From: CAZADH01 sp964483805
GTDB taxonomy: Bacteria > Muiribacteriota > Ozemobacteria > Ozemobacterales > Ozemobacteraceae
Assembly: GCA_964483805.1 (NCBI GenBank)
Contig: CAZADH010000036.1
Coordinates: 1-30,052 of the forward strand
Length of the DNA stretch: 30,052 nucleotides
Direction of reading: 5' to 3'
In this document: positions 1-7,744 of the stretch, piece after piece
How the letters are laid out: each line of letters begins with the position of its first letter
Numbering within the stretch: position 1 is the first letter of the stretch
The notes under the pieces: generated by a model
Seen by the model: the letters and a program-made list of their open reading frames with translations, nothing else
Told to the model about the DNA's origin: nothing
The model's database searches: none
Translations under genes and position numbers: made by a program

Positions 1-323
1 AGATCTGGCTGACCTTTCCCGACCCGCAGTACAAAAAACCGCAGAAATGCCTGCTGTCTCCACCGCGTCTGGCCCGGTATCGCGACCTGCTTCGGCCAGG
101 CGGCTTGCTGCACCTGAAGACCGACACCGTCGATCTTTACAATATGTTGCTCACCGAGGCCCCGCGTTTCGGCTTTGTCGCTGACCTGCACACGGCGAAT
201 CTCGACGACCATGCCGACGTCGTCGGCCCCGGAGTCACCGGCATCGTCACCCGCTTCGAGCAGCGCTACCGGCAGGCCGGCGAGACGATCAAGTATGTGA
301 AGATGGTGCGGACGTCTTCTTGA
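1..323 (+). CDS. trmB: tRNA (guanine-N7-)-methyltransferase, C-terminal part
   Basis: This is the 3' end of a gene that begins before the window; the reading frame starts at base 3 and ends with TGA at 321-323. The visible 106 residues open with IWLTFPDPQYKK, the TrmB family signature (T-F-P-D-P, substrate tRNA/SAM site). They continue with a strand rich in LHLKTD and end with TRFEQRYRQAGETIKYVK, matching the conserved family end T-x-[FY]-E-x-[RK]-x5-G-x2-I-x4. The known enzyme uses S-adenosylmethionine to make m7G46 in the variable loop of tRNAs and acts in the cytoplasm as a housekeeping modifier. Its last 35 bases overlap the 3' end of the convergent RDD gene. The family assignment is firm; the N-terminal SAM-binding half is outside the window. 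Confidence 0.9.
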   Translation, partial: IWLTFPDPQYKKPQKCLLSPPRLARYRDLLRPGGLLHLKTDTVDLYNMLLTEAPRFGFVADLHTANLDDHADVVGPGVTGIVTRFEQRYRQAGETIKYVKMVRTSS

Positions 324-903
324 CTACGTAGGCGCCGGCCACCATATCGTGCAGTGCCTGGCCACGGTTCATCCACAAGGGCATCAGGTAACCGATGCAG
401 CAGATCATCGCCGAGGCGAACTTGCCGATGTAACGGGTCGCGGCCGCACCCATGGTCAGCCGTCGCCCGTTCTTGTCGACGACCATCAGGTTCAACCCCT
501 TCTTGCCGAGCGTGCCCTGCCACTCCGATGACTCGCAGTAGGTGAAATACAACACGCCGATCACCAGTTGGCCGACGAAACCGATGGCGGGATTGTCGAG
601 CAGGCGTGACGCGAACTCGAGCGGCAGGCCAAACGGCATCATGACACAGGCGTCGATGACAAAGGCCAGGCAACGCAACCCGAACGGTGCCGGCGCGAGG
701 GAGCGTGAACTGGCGACGGCGACGGCCGGTACCGACGGATGCACAACGTAACCACATTCGCGACAGAACCGATCGCTTTCGTCGACGATCTGCATATTAC
801 AACTCGGGCACGCTTCAGCACCCTCGGGCACGATCGGCTGCGTGCATACCTGACACACGTCGCTGCGGTCACGCGTCACTTCACCACAATTCGGACAGAA
901 CAC
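289..903 (-). CDS. Double zinc-ribbon, RDD-family membrane protein
   Basis: A 204-residue protein that starts at GTG (903), chosen because GGAGGTG lies 6-7 bases upstream and the next residues form a zinc ribbon. The N-terminus holds eight cysteines in four CxxC knuckles (C3/C6, C17/C20, C32/C35, C47/C50), enough for two zinc ribbons. A linker of about 20 residues follows, then an RDD domain from about residue 74: R77 and D84 in a first hydrophobic segment, a second segment at about 105-122, a WQGTLGKKG loop near 128, and a last segment ending RGQALHDMVAG. RDD proteins are inner-membrane proteins of poorly known function, some proposed as ion or solute exchangers. The zinc ribbons should face the cytoplasm. 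It lies 145 bp downstream of the large TPR-like gene on the same strand, with a hairpin and a repeat between them, and it converges on trmB. Confidence 0.88.
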   Translation of the reverse strand: MFCPNCGEVTRDRSDVCQVCTQPIVPEGAEACPSCNMQIVDESDRFCRECGYVVHPSVPAVAVASSRSLAPAPFGLRCLAFVIDACVMMPFGLPLEFASRLLDNPAIGFVGQLVIGVLYFTYCESSEWQGTLGKKGLNLMVVDKNGRRLTMGAAATRYIGKFASAMICCIGYLMPLWMNRGQALHDMVAGAYVVKKTSAPSSHT

Positions 904-917
904 CGTTCACCTCCAGA

Positions 918-929
918 GGGGAAATCCCC
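918..929 (-). promoter_or_regulatory. Small hairpin just upstream of the RDD gene ribosome site
   Basis: The 12 bases GGGGAAATCCCC form a 5-bp G/C stem with a 2-base loop. On the minus strand it lies directly 5' of the GGAGG ribosome site of the RDD gene, and about 55 bases after the conserved 3' repeat at 984-1032. It could be the end of the upstream transcript or a leader hairpin; there is no clear U-run, so neither role is proven. Confidence 0.3.
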
Positions 930-983
930 TTGTTTTCGGCCTGGCCGGTCGGGTCGTTTGCACTGCCCGAACCTGCGTTTCGG

Positions 984-1032
984 GCCGCCATCCATGGCAG
1001 CAAACGCCCACTACGCACATCCCGTGCGGGCG
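984..1032 (-). repeat. Dispersed 49-bp structured repeat, copy A (3' of the TPR-like gene)
   Basis: Read on the minus strand, this stretch begins about 17 bases after the stop codon of the 1049-4486 gene. It matches 9731-9779 (plus strand, after the chemoreceptor gene) at 38 of 49 positions without gaps. The best-conserved core contains GGCGTTTGC followed by GCCATGGATGGC, itself a small hairpin (GCCAT/ATGGC). An outer pairing CGTTT/AAACG can enclose it using bases down to about 975. Both copies are in the sense orientation relative to the gene that ends just before them, so they would be in the 3' untranslated RNA. Confidence 0.6.
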
Positions 1033-1048
1033 GGCACCGCGTCGCGCG

Positions 1049-4000
1049 TCATCGCTTCTTGTCGTGGTCGACCGGCGGTTCGTCGTCCGGGTCCAGTTCG
1101 TTGAGCAGATCGGCGAAGCTCTTGGCCGGCGCAGACCCCGCGTCGGCCTGCCCAGGGAAAAACGTGTCGACCGCGTCGGGCTGCTTGTTTTCAGCCGCCG
1201 CATCCGCCGCATCCACCGCATCGAGGTCGGCAAACAGTTCGCCACCACCACCTGCAGGTGGTTCGCCAGCGCGATCGACAGCAGGCGCAGGCGTGTCGAC
1301 ATACGCTGTATTGTCACCCGGGCTCGACCCGCCGTCCTCAGTGCCATGCATATTGCCGGCGTATTGCTCTGTGGCGACCTGCTCGCCGGAGAACCCGCCC
1401 ACAACGGGCTCCAGGCCAGGGGGATCCGCGGTTGTCGTCGCACCGTCGCCCGGCTCCTCGCCGGCCAGATCGGCAAACAGCGCAGATGCGACCGGCGCGT
1501 CCGCGGCCGGAACATCGACCCCGAGACCCGTCTCCTCCACCTCCGCGGCCAGCGGCTCCACACCCGGCACCTCCGTCGTCGGCACTTCGGAAGACCCCAC
1601 CTCCAAATGCGGCACTCCGGGTGCCGGCGGGTCTGACCACACCTCGTTCGTCACCGGTAAGTCCACCCCCGGCATGTCCGCCACCGGCATGTCCGTCACC
1701 GGCATGTCCGTCACCGGCATGTCCGTCACCGGCACGTCCGTCACCGGCATGTCCGCAACCGGCATGTCCGCCACCGGCGTGTCCGGCGGCACCAGCATCG
1801 CCTCGATGCGTTGGTGGAAATCGACCGACTTCACCTGCACACCCCGCAGGTGATCGCGCGCCTTCTGGGCCTTCACCCGCAGGGCAGTGTCGTCTTCGAT
1901 GCCCAGGTTTTCGAGCGGTAACAACAACTGGTGCACATGGCGATCGTAGAGATACCGATAACGCAGCACCTGGTCGAGCAAACCGGCCAACTCGGCCCGG
2001 TCGGCCCGCTGCACGTGCGCCGCCAGGTTCGAGGCCTCGCCGTCGAGCTCACGATCGTAGCCCTCGAGCCACATCTGCGCCTCGAGTTCGCCCCCGGGTT
2101 TCTTGTTTTCGAGCAGCAGGGCCGCCGCCCGATCGAACTGCCCGGCCGCCACCACGCCACGCCACAGAACCACGAACAACGGCTCGTCGCCCGCAATGCG
2201 CCACGCCTTCTCGAGCAGGTCGAGTCCCTCGGCGCCGATGTCGCCGGGGCGCAATCCCGAGTAGACCCCGGCGAGAAACAGCACCGCCGACTTGTCGTCA
2301 GGGACGGTCACCAGATGCCGCTTGATGATCGGAATCAGCTCGGGCCGCAGGTCTTTGCCGGCCACGACGTGCTTGACCAAGCGCTCGACCACGACTCGTT
2401 CACCAAGGTGAGCCGCAACATAACGTATGACAAGATCGAGGTGCTTGGCCATCTGTGCGGGTTGCTGCAACCATATCGCCCCGAGATGTTCGACCGCCAC
2501 CGCATTGGTCGGCGCCATACTGCGCAACACCTCGGCGTAACGCTCGACTTTGGCCCGGTCGTTGATCTTGGCCGCGGCCTCGGTCAACAACTCGAACATC
2601 ACCACCCGTTGATCGATGTCTTTGACGATACCGAAACGGCGCTCGAGCGAACGCAGGGCCAACCGCGGCAGATAGCGGCACAACCAACGGGCCCGGTGCC
2701 AGTAGAAACGCTCCCACCAGTCGAAAAACCACATGATCGCCTTGGCAAGAAACCAGAACAGCACGATCAGCGGCGGCGTGACAATTTTCCAGCCATGTCG
2801 TTTGAGCAGCAGCCAGCGTTGGGGCCAGACCAGCTCAGGACTCTTCGCGTCGAGTTTCAACGCTTCGGCGAGCAATTTCTCGACCTCGTCGACGGCGCGA
2901 CGGTCCATCGCCCGTTCGAGGCGCAACAACACCACGGTGAAACTCTTGGGATTGCGCAACAGCAGCGCGTTCTCTTCGCGCACCAGTTCGAACTCGTCTT
3001 TGCGTTCGAGGCGGGCATCGACGAGCAGACGCATTTCCCAGTATTGCACGAGCCGCCCCGGCGCCTCGGGCAGGGCCGGATTGCGGTTCATGAAGCGGTG
3101 TAACTCTTTGTATTGCCGATCGGCCAGCAATTTCTCGGCCTCGACCCAGCGGGTTTCGACCAGGGCGCGCGCTTCGGCCAGTTCGCGATCGAGTTCGCGC
3201 AATCGCTCGCGCTGCCTGGCATCCTCGACCCCGAGCATCACCAGATCGCGCAGCACCTGCCGCGCCCGCGCGCGATCGTCTTCGGCTTCGGCGGCCGCCA
3301 GGTTTTTGACCAGTTCACGTTTGCGCAGTTGCCGCAGATCGACCACGGCCACCCCACCGGGTCCACCGCCGCCACCACCGGGGCGCGGCTGGCGCCGCAA
3401 CTCCTCGATCGTCTTCTGATAAGCCGTCGCATTGGGATTGCCCGGGTCGAGCTTGAGAATCTGTTGCACCGACCGCTGGGCCAGATCGAGCTGCCCGGCG
3501 GCCAACGCCTGCGTCACCCGCACGAGCAATCCCTGGATCTCGCGCACGCGGCGGCATCGTGCCTCGAGTTCAACCACCGCTCGCGAGCCCGGCTCGATTC
3601 TGCGCAACCGGCCCACCAGTTGCTCGGCCTCATCGACTTCACCCCGCGCCAACGCCAGTTCAACGCGCCCTATGTAGTCTTTGAAGCGGGCCTTGATCTC
3701 GATCTGCAACTGCTCGACCCGCGCTCGCGCCGTGGCCGCGGCCTTGGCATCGGGCTGGCGCGCAAGCAACTGCGCCACTTCGATCTCGTCGAGGGTCAGG
3801 CCCCGCGTCTGCAACTGCGGCCGCAGGCGCTCGAAGACCGGCACCCACGGCGCCGCCGGCGCAGTGGCCAGGCGGGTGCCGTGCAGTCCGAGCAACTCCT
3901 GCCCCGCGACGGTCAACTCGGTCGCCGACTCCGGACGCTGCGCCAGAAAGACCATGAAGGCACGCCACCGTTCGAGGCTGCCACTCTCGAGATCGCGTGC

Positions 4001-4486
4001 CCGCCGCAATTTCTCGATGACCGTGGCGGCCTCGTCGGCAGGAACCGCGGCCGCATCGCGACCGGCCTGCAGCTTCTCGGCCTCATCGGCGAACAGCCGG
4101 GCCAGGCGCGCCTGCAGCATCGCGGGATCCGACGCGAGTGCGGCCGCCGTCTCGAGCTTCTCGCGGGCGGCCTCGGCCTTGCCGGCCGCCCACAACGCCT
4201 CGACCTCGGTAAGCGTGGCTGCAATATCGCTGCCCACACCGGCGCCGAGGTCGTCCTGTCCGGTGGGCAAGGGCGCTGTCACCGTCGCCGCACCCGCCAC
4301 GGACACCGCAGCCGCAGGCCGCTTCGACGCAATGGGCGCGCCAGGCAACGCATGATTTCCGCACCAGAACAGCACCACGAACAACCACGACAAGACCGCA
4401 AGACGACGGCCCGAACGCCCCCGAGGATTGCCCACGGGCATTGGCGTGACGGTTCGATTGGATTGTGTGCGGGCGGGTTTGATCAC
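1049..4486 (-). CDS. Very large TPR-like membrane protein with acidic repeat tail
   Basis: 1145 residues, function not recognised. The frame opens at GTG 4486; an alternative is ATG at residue 16, and neither has a good ribosome site, so the start is uncertain. Residues 29-44 (LAVLSWLFVVLFW) are a signal sequence or membrane anchor followed by an ALPGA-type cleavage context. Residues about 60-550 are helical, Ala/Leu/Arg/Glu-rich and read like degenerate tetratricopeptide repeats, broken near 370 by a Gly-rich linker. A second hydrophobic stretch (about 565-585, IVLFWFLAKAIMWFFDWW) is a likely membrane span, followed by Arg/Trp-rich residues and further TPR-like helices to about 890. The last 250 residues are Pro/Asp/Glu/Ala-rich and disordered, and include a VTDMP pentapeptide repeat. 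The layout suggests a bitopic envelope scaffold with helical-repeat regions on both sides of a membrane. Codon use matches its neighbours. Confidence 0.85.
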   Translation of the reverse strand: MIKPARTQSNRTVTPMPVGNPRGRSGRRLAVLSWLFVVLFWCGNHALPGAPIASKRPAAAVSVAGAATVTAPLPTGQDDLGAGVGSDIAATLTEVEALWAAGKAEAAREKLETAAALASDPAMLQARLARLFADEAEKLQAGRDAAAVPADEAATVIEKLRRARDLESGSLERWRAFMVFLAQRPESATELTVAGQELLGLHGTRLATAPAAPWVPVFERLRPQLQTRGLTLDEIEVAQLLARQPDAKAAATARARVEQLQIEIKARFKDYIGRVELALARGEVDEAEQLVGRLRRIEPGSRAVVELEARCRRVREIQGLLVRVTQALAAGQLDLAQRSVQQILKLDPGNPNATAYQKTIEELRRQPRPGGGGGGPGGVAVVDLRQLRKRELVKNLAAAEAEDDRARARQVLRDLVMLGVEDARQRERLRELDRELAEARALVETRWVEAEKLLADRQYKELHRFMNRNPALPEAPGRLVQYWEMRLLVDARLERKDEFELVREENALLLRNPKSFTVVLLRLERAMDRRAVDEVEKLLAEALKLDAKSPELVWPQRWLLLKRHGWKIVTPPLIVLFWFLAKAIMWFFDWWERFYWHRARWLCRYLPRLALRSLERRFGIVKDIDQRVVMFELLTEAAAKINDRAKVERYAEVLRSMAPTNAVAVEHLGAIWLQQPAQMAKHLDLVIRYVAAHLGERVVVERLVKHVVAGKDLRPELIPIIKRHLVTVPDDKSAVLFLAGVYSGLRPGDIGAEGLDLLEKAWRIAGDEPLFVVLWRGVVAAGQFDRAAALLLENKKPGGELEAQMWLEGYDRELDGEASNLAAHVQRADRAELAGLLDQVLRYRYLYDRHVHQLLLPLENLGIEDDTALRVKAQKARDHLRGVQVKSVDFHQRIEAMLVPPDTPVADMPVADMPVTDVPVTDMPVTDMPVTDMPVADMPGVDLPVTNEVWSDPPAPGVPHLEVGSSEVPTTEVPGVEPLAAEVEETGLGVDVPAADAPVASALFADLAGEEPGDGATTTADPPGLEPVVGGFSGEQVATEQYAGNMHGTEDGGSSPGDNTAYVDTPAPAVDRAGEPPAGGGGELFADLDAVDAADAAAENKQPDAVDTFFPGQADAGSAPAKSFADLLNELDPDDEPPVDHDKKR
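1646..1780 (-). repeat. Nine tandem 15-bp units coding for V-T-D-M-P repeats
   Basis: From 1661 to 1780 there are eight contiguous 15-base units of the form GTCCGTCACCGGCAT on the plus strand, several identical, with a degenerate ninth at 1646-1660. In the TPR-like protein they code for repeated D-[MV]-P-V-[TA] (about residues 903-947). The near-identity at DNA level shows recent slippage or unequal exchange, so repeat number is likely to vary between strains. Confidence 0.9.
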
Positions 4487-4527
4487 CAGGATCCACCACC
4501 AACATCGTATTCGTTTCTGTCCGACAC

Positions 4528-4550
4528 CCTCAGCAGAAACAGAACTGAGG
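4528..4550. promoter_or_regulatory. Inverted repeat in the 4487-4772 divergent intergenic region
   Basis: CCTCAG (4528-4533) and CTGAGG (4545-4550) form a 6-bp inverted repeat with an 11-base loop. It lies between the leftward TPR-like gene and the rightward Cys4 gene. The remainder of this 286-base stretch shows no convincing gene; the frame open across it on the plus strand lacks a ribosome site and has low-complexity codons. This is a possible operator, with no supporting family knowledge. Confidence 0.25.
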
Positions 4551-4701
4551 ATACCTCATTTCTCATGACAATGAAGACCGATTTTTCGATGGATCACGAA
4601 CCCGTGCCGCCCCCCCGAACACAGCCCTGCGTCCGTGCGGGCCGGCGGACAACCGGCACAACCGTTCCCCACTTGCATCCCCGGACGATTTTCGGTATTG
4701 T

Positions 4702-4716
4702 TGGCACTCTCGCGGC
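4702..4716 (+). promoter_or_regulatory. Possible sigma-54 promoter for the Cys4 protein gene
   Basis: TGGCAC, then seven bases, then GC (TGGCAC-tctcgCG-GC) has the invariant -24 GG and -12 GC at the right spacing, although the -12 box is CGGC rather than TTGC. It would give a leader of about 45 bases before the ATG at 4773. The same geometry occurs before the Cache gene (7680-7694). The evidence is weak on its own. Confidence 0.28.
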
Positions 4717-4772
4717 CGTGAACACGGTCGAAGCCTTGATGAACCCAACGTTTTCGGAGGACGGTCTTACCC

Positions 4773-5012
4773 ATGAGCAACCCGAACATGCCCAATCGCG
4801 CCAATGTCCCGCCTGTGCCGAGCAAACCCCTCGATGACGACGAAGTGGTGCGCTTGCGGGCCCAGAAGGTCGAATTGAACCGCCACTCCCGCCGCCAGCT
4901 CGGCATGCCGCGCGCCTGTCAGGGCATGATCGAGAACAAGCTGGTCTGCGAAATCGGCACCGAGCGGTGCCCTGATTTCGACGTCTGTCACAGCACCGAA
5001 GCCGGCAAGTAA
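4773..5012 (+). CDS. Small Cys4 protein of unknown function
   Basis: 79 residues. The ATG at 4773 is preceded by GGAGGAC (4757-4763), a good ribosome site, which supports a real gene. The N-terminal 25 residues are Asn/Pro-rich and likely flexible. Residues 22-45 are charged and probably helical. The C-terminal third carries four cysteines (C49, C59, C66, C72; spacing C-x9-C-x6-C-x5-C) that could bind a metal or form two disulfides. There is no signal peptide, so it is probably cytoplasmic and metal binding is the likelier reading. It is monocistronic, with its own terminator at 5082-5105. I do not recognise the family. Confidence 0.75.
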   Translation: MSNPNMPNRANVPPVPSKPLDDDEVVRLRAQKVELNRHSRRQLGMPRACQGMIENKLVCEIGTERCPDFDVCHSTEAGK

Positions 5013-5081
5013 CGACATCGCCCCGGCGCCCAATGGGCAACCGGCGCCACCCCGAACCACTCATACATACAAAGCATTGAC

Positions 5082-5105
5082 ACCCGCCACCCGGTGGGTA
5101 TTTTT
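5082..5105 (+). terminator. Rho-independent terminator of the Cys4 gene
   Basis: A 7-bp stem ACCCGCC/GGTGGGT (one G-T pair) with loop ACCC is followed by A and five T. It sits 70 bases after the stop codon of the 4773-5012 gene and before the convergent GH13 gene end. Confidence 0.75.
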
Positions 5106-5127
5106 GCTCGTGCCGTGCTGGTCCATT

Positions 5128-7551
5128 TCAGTGGTTGAGATGGTCCGGCGCGCGCCACCACAGTTCGACCGACATCGGTGGCACGGCAAACTTCGCCGTG
5201 CCCGTGGCCCGACCATGGTGCCCGGCAACCGTGACCTCGAGCCCATGCTTGTGAGCGGGCGCAAAGACCTTGTCGTCGCCGACCATGCGGCGCCATCGGC
5301 CGGTCGGCAACGTGGCCTCGACCGTGCCGGCTTTGTCGACGTCGTTGTTCAGCAGAACCAGGAGCTGTTCGCCCCCGTCGGCGCGCGACCAGAGTAGACC
5401 ACCGACCGAGTGCCGCTCGCCGGGCAGCCACACCGAGCGCGCGGCCAGCTCTGCGTCGGCATGGCGAATCATCTCGAACACCCGTGAACGGCGCAAGGCG
5501 AGCAGCCCGCGGTAGAACGAAAACGCTGCGGCACGGCGGGTGACCAGACCGTAATCGATTGTATTGACTGCATCACCGGCGTTGTAGGAGTTGCCGTTGC
5601 CGCCCTTGCTGCGCAGCATCTCCTGCCCCTGCGCCAACATGGGAATCCCTGGCGCGATCAAGGTGAGGGCGCCGCAGAACAGGTGCCGCCGGACATCGAT
5701 CGGCGTCGGCTCCCGTCCATCCCGGCCCGCATTGACGGTCAAGTGATCGATGAGCGTGAAATCGTCGTGCGACTCGACGTAGTTCACCGACTCGAGCGGA
5801 TGGGCGGCCCACATCGTGACGCTACCGTTGAGCACCCCGACCACGTCATGGACCGGCACCTTACCCTGCGCCACCTCCTTGACCCGATTGCGGAAATCGT
5901 CGTTCCACATCGACCAGTGCGTATTGCGAAACCGGCCCTTGTGACTGCCGCGGAAGCTCCAGGGTTCGGAGATCAGGATGATCCCCGGCTTGATGGCCGT
6001 AAGGCGGGCCTCGATCTGACGCAAGGTCTCGTCGTCGATCAATTCGCCCAGATCGAAACGGAACCCGTCGACGTGATACTCGCGCACCCACATCTCGAGG
6101 CTGTCGAGAATGAGGCGGCGCACCATCGGGTTCTCGGTATTGAAGTCGTTGCCGCAACCGCTGAAGTTGAGCTTGGTAAAGGAGTTGTCGAGCCGGTAGT
6201 AGTAGTGCCGGTCGATGCCGTCGAAGTTGAACGGCGCCCCGGTGTGGTTGTAGACCACATCCATGATCACCGCAATATCATGTGCATGCATCGTATTGAC
6301 CAGCGTCTTGAACTCACCCACCTGCGCCCCGTCGGGTCGTGTCGCGTAACTGGCTTCGGGCGCAAAGAACAGACTGGTCATGTAACCCCAGTGGTACGCT
6401 CCGGGCGGGTCGTCATCGAACTCTTGCAGCGGCAGAAACTCGACGGCATTGGCGCCGACCGCTTTGATGTGATCGAGACCGACACCCGTTCCCGGGGTGG
6501 CGGCGAGCCCAAGAAACTTGCCCCGCTGGGCCGGTTCGACCCGGGCGCTTTCATGGCTGGTCAGGTCGCGAACCGACGCCTCGTAGATGACCAGATCGCG
6601 CTTGTCGGGAATCCGGAAGTTCTGGTCGGTCCAACCGGTGAACCCGCCCGGCTCGGCGGCCGGGTCGATCAGGATCGACGGGCCGTTGTGAAAAACGCCG
6701 GCCCGCGCATACGGATCCTGCCAACGCTTCTCGGGGTTGAACGCGTTCCCATCGCCAACCGGACCCTCGACGCGAAAGGTGTAGAACCGCCCCCAATGGG
6801 TGCCCGCCACCCGTCCTGCCCAGACTCCGTCGACATCCTTGCTGCACCGCACCTCGGCACGGCGACACGTCATCTGGGCATCGTCAAACAGCTCGAGCGT
6901 GACCTTGCTTGCACGCGGCGCAAACAGGCGCACGACGGTGACGGGTGGCTCCCCTTCCAGCGATGGACCCAACGGTTGCCGCGAAAAATAAAAACTCTTG
7001 AACAGCGTGTCGAGGTGAATCGAGCGCCGCACCGTCTCATCGCCGAGACCGTGCACCATCAGTTGCACCGATTGCGTCAGATCGAGGTCGCGACAACGCA
7101 AGCGGACGCGATCGCCTTGGCCGGCACGCCCTGGCAACAGTTGGCGCCCGGTGATCGTGCCCCGCGGCGACAACTGGAAGAGCAGGTCGAGCACCGGCCT
7201 GCCGCTGCGGGCCAGTGGCGAGAACCGCACCTCGAGCACGAACGGATCGAGCGCCACCACCCGTTCGATACCGCCGCTCGGGTCGACGAGCCGACCCCGC
7301 GCATCGAGATGGAAAACCCGGTTGCCACCTGTCTCCCATTCGCCATCGATGACGAATTTGAACTCATGCCGGCCAACACCAATGCCCCTGACCGGAAACA
7401 GGAAGCGGTTGCCCGGCGCCCGTTCCATCGCGCCCCGCCGGGGATCGAACGCCCCGCGGGCCGAGCCACACCACTCGTTCCAGTCGCCGGCGATCGACAC
7501 GGTCGTCGCCTTGTCGCACTGAAACTCGATGACGGTCTGCTTGTCTTGCAT
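5128..7551 (-). CDS. GH13 alpha-glucan debranching enzyme (pullulanase/isoamylase type)
   Basis: 807 residues from ATG 7551. A longer frame to TTG 7593 exists, but GGAGG (7559-7563) sits 7 bases before this ATG. Order: an AMPK/CBM48-like glycogen-binding fold at about 4-85 (VSIAGDWNEW ... HEFKFVIDG); a linking beta domain; an isoamylase N-terminal fold at about 195-300; a catalytic (beta/alpha)8 barrel; and a beta-sandwich C-terminus. The four GH13 regions are intact: DVVYNHT (431-437), GFRFDLGE with nucleophile D500, ISEPW with acid/base E529, and ESHDD with H595-D596. YHWGY (386-390) resembles the YNWGY signature of type I pullulanases. The expected reaction is hydrolysis of alpha-1,6 branch points in glycogen or related glucans. 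No signal peptide is present, so it is probably cytoplasmic and serves glycogen turnover. Exact specificity (pullulanase, glycogen debranching or isoamylase) is not decided by motifs. Confidence 0.9.
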   Translation of the reverse strand: MQDKQTVIEFQCDKATTVSIAGDWNEWCGSARGAFDPRRGAMERAPGNRFLFPVRGIGVGRHEFKFVIDGEWETGGNRVFHLDARGRLVDPSGGIERVVALDPFVLEVRFSPLARSGRPVLDLLFQLSPRGTITGRQLLPGRAGQGDRVRLRCRDLDLTQSVQLMVHGLGDETVRRSIHLDTLFKSFYFSRQPLGPSLEGEPPVTVVRLFAPRASKVTLELFDDAQMTCRRAEVRCSKDVDGVWAGRVAGTHWGRFYTFRVEGPVGDGNAFNPEKRWQDPYARAGVFHNGPSILIDPAAEPGGFTGWTDQNFRIPDKRDLVIYEASVRDLTSHESARVEPAQRGKFLGLAATPGTGVGLDHIKAVGANAVEFLPLQEFDDDPPGAYHWGYMTSLFFAPEASYATRPDGAQVGEFKTLVNTMHAHDIAVIMDVVYNHTGAPFNFDGIDRHYYYRLDNSFTKLNFSGCGNDFNTENPMVRRLILDSLEMWVREYHVDGFRFDLGELIDDETLRQIEARLTAIKPGIILISEPWSFRGSHKGRFRNTHWSMWNDDFRNRVKEVAQGKVPVHDVVGVLNGSVTMWAAHPLESVNYVESHDDFTLIDHLTVNAGRDGREPTPIDVRRHLFCGALTLIAPGIPMLAQGQEMLRSKGGNGNSYNAGDAVNTIDYGLVTRRAAAFSFYRGLLALRRSRVFEMIRHADAELAARSVWLPGERHSVGGLLWSRADGGEQLLVLLNNDVDKAGTVEATLPTGRWRRMVGDDKVFAPAHKHGLEVTVAGHHGRATGTAKFAVPPMSVELWWRAPDHLNH

Positions 7552-7679
7552 GCGCCGGCCTCCAGGAATAGTCCAAACCCAATCGCGCCCCAAAGGTAAA
7601 GCAATCGCGGCGCCAAGGCAACCGCCTGCCTCAGCAGCTTCTTGGCAATTTCGTCAGGGTTGCCCCGCGCCATGCATCG

Positions 7680-7694
7680 TGGCACAATTGGGGC
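7680..7694 (+). promoter_or_regulatory. Possible sigma-54 promoter for the Cache gene
   Basis: TGGCAC-aattgGG-GC matches the -24 box fully and keeps the -12 GC at the correct spacing. The predicted start would leave a leader of about 40 bases before ATG 7745. Supporting facts are position and similarity to the site at 4702. The -12 T-T is absent, so confidence is low. Confidence 0.35.
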
Positions 7695-7744
7695 GGGCGA
7701 CCGCGGCGGTCGCATGTTCCGATTTACATTTCGAGGAGGACCAC

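Noticed and set aside
1646..1780. Tandem 15-bp units considered as a CRISPR array
   Set aside because: Units are contiguous without spacers and remain in the reading frame of a protein, so they are a coding minisatellite.
3113..4837. Long plus-strand frames opposite the TPR-like gene (also 1931-3103 and 687-1853)
   Set aside because: Their composition mirrors the opposite coding strand, with His/Gln/Arg-rich low-complexity residues and no start signals.
5683..7599. A 638-codon open frame on the plus strand opposite the GH13 gene
   Set aside because: It is a shadow frame caused by high GC; it has no ribosome site or domain, whereas the minus-strand frame carries all four GH13 motifs.
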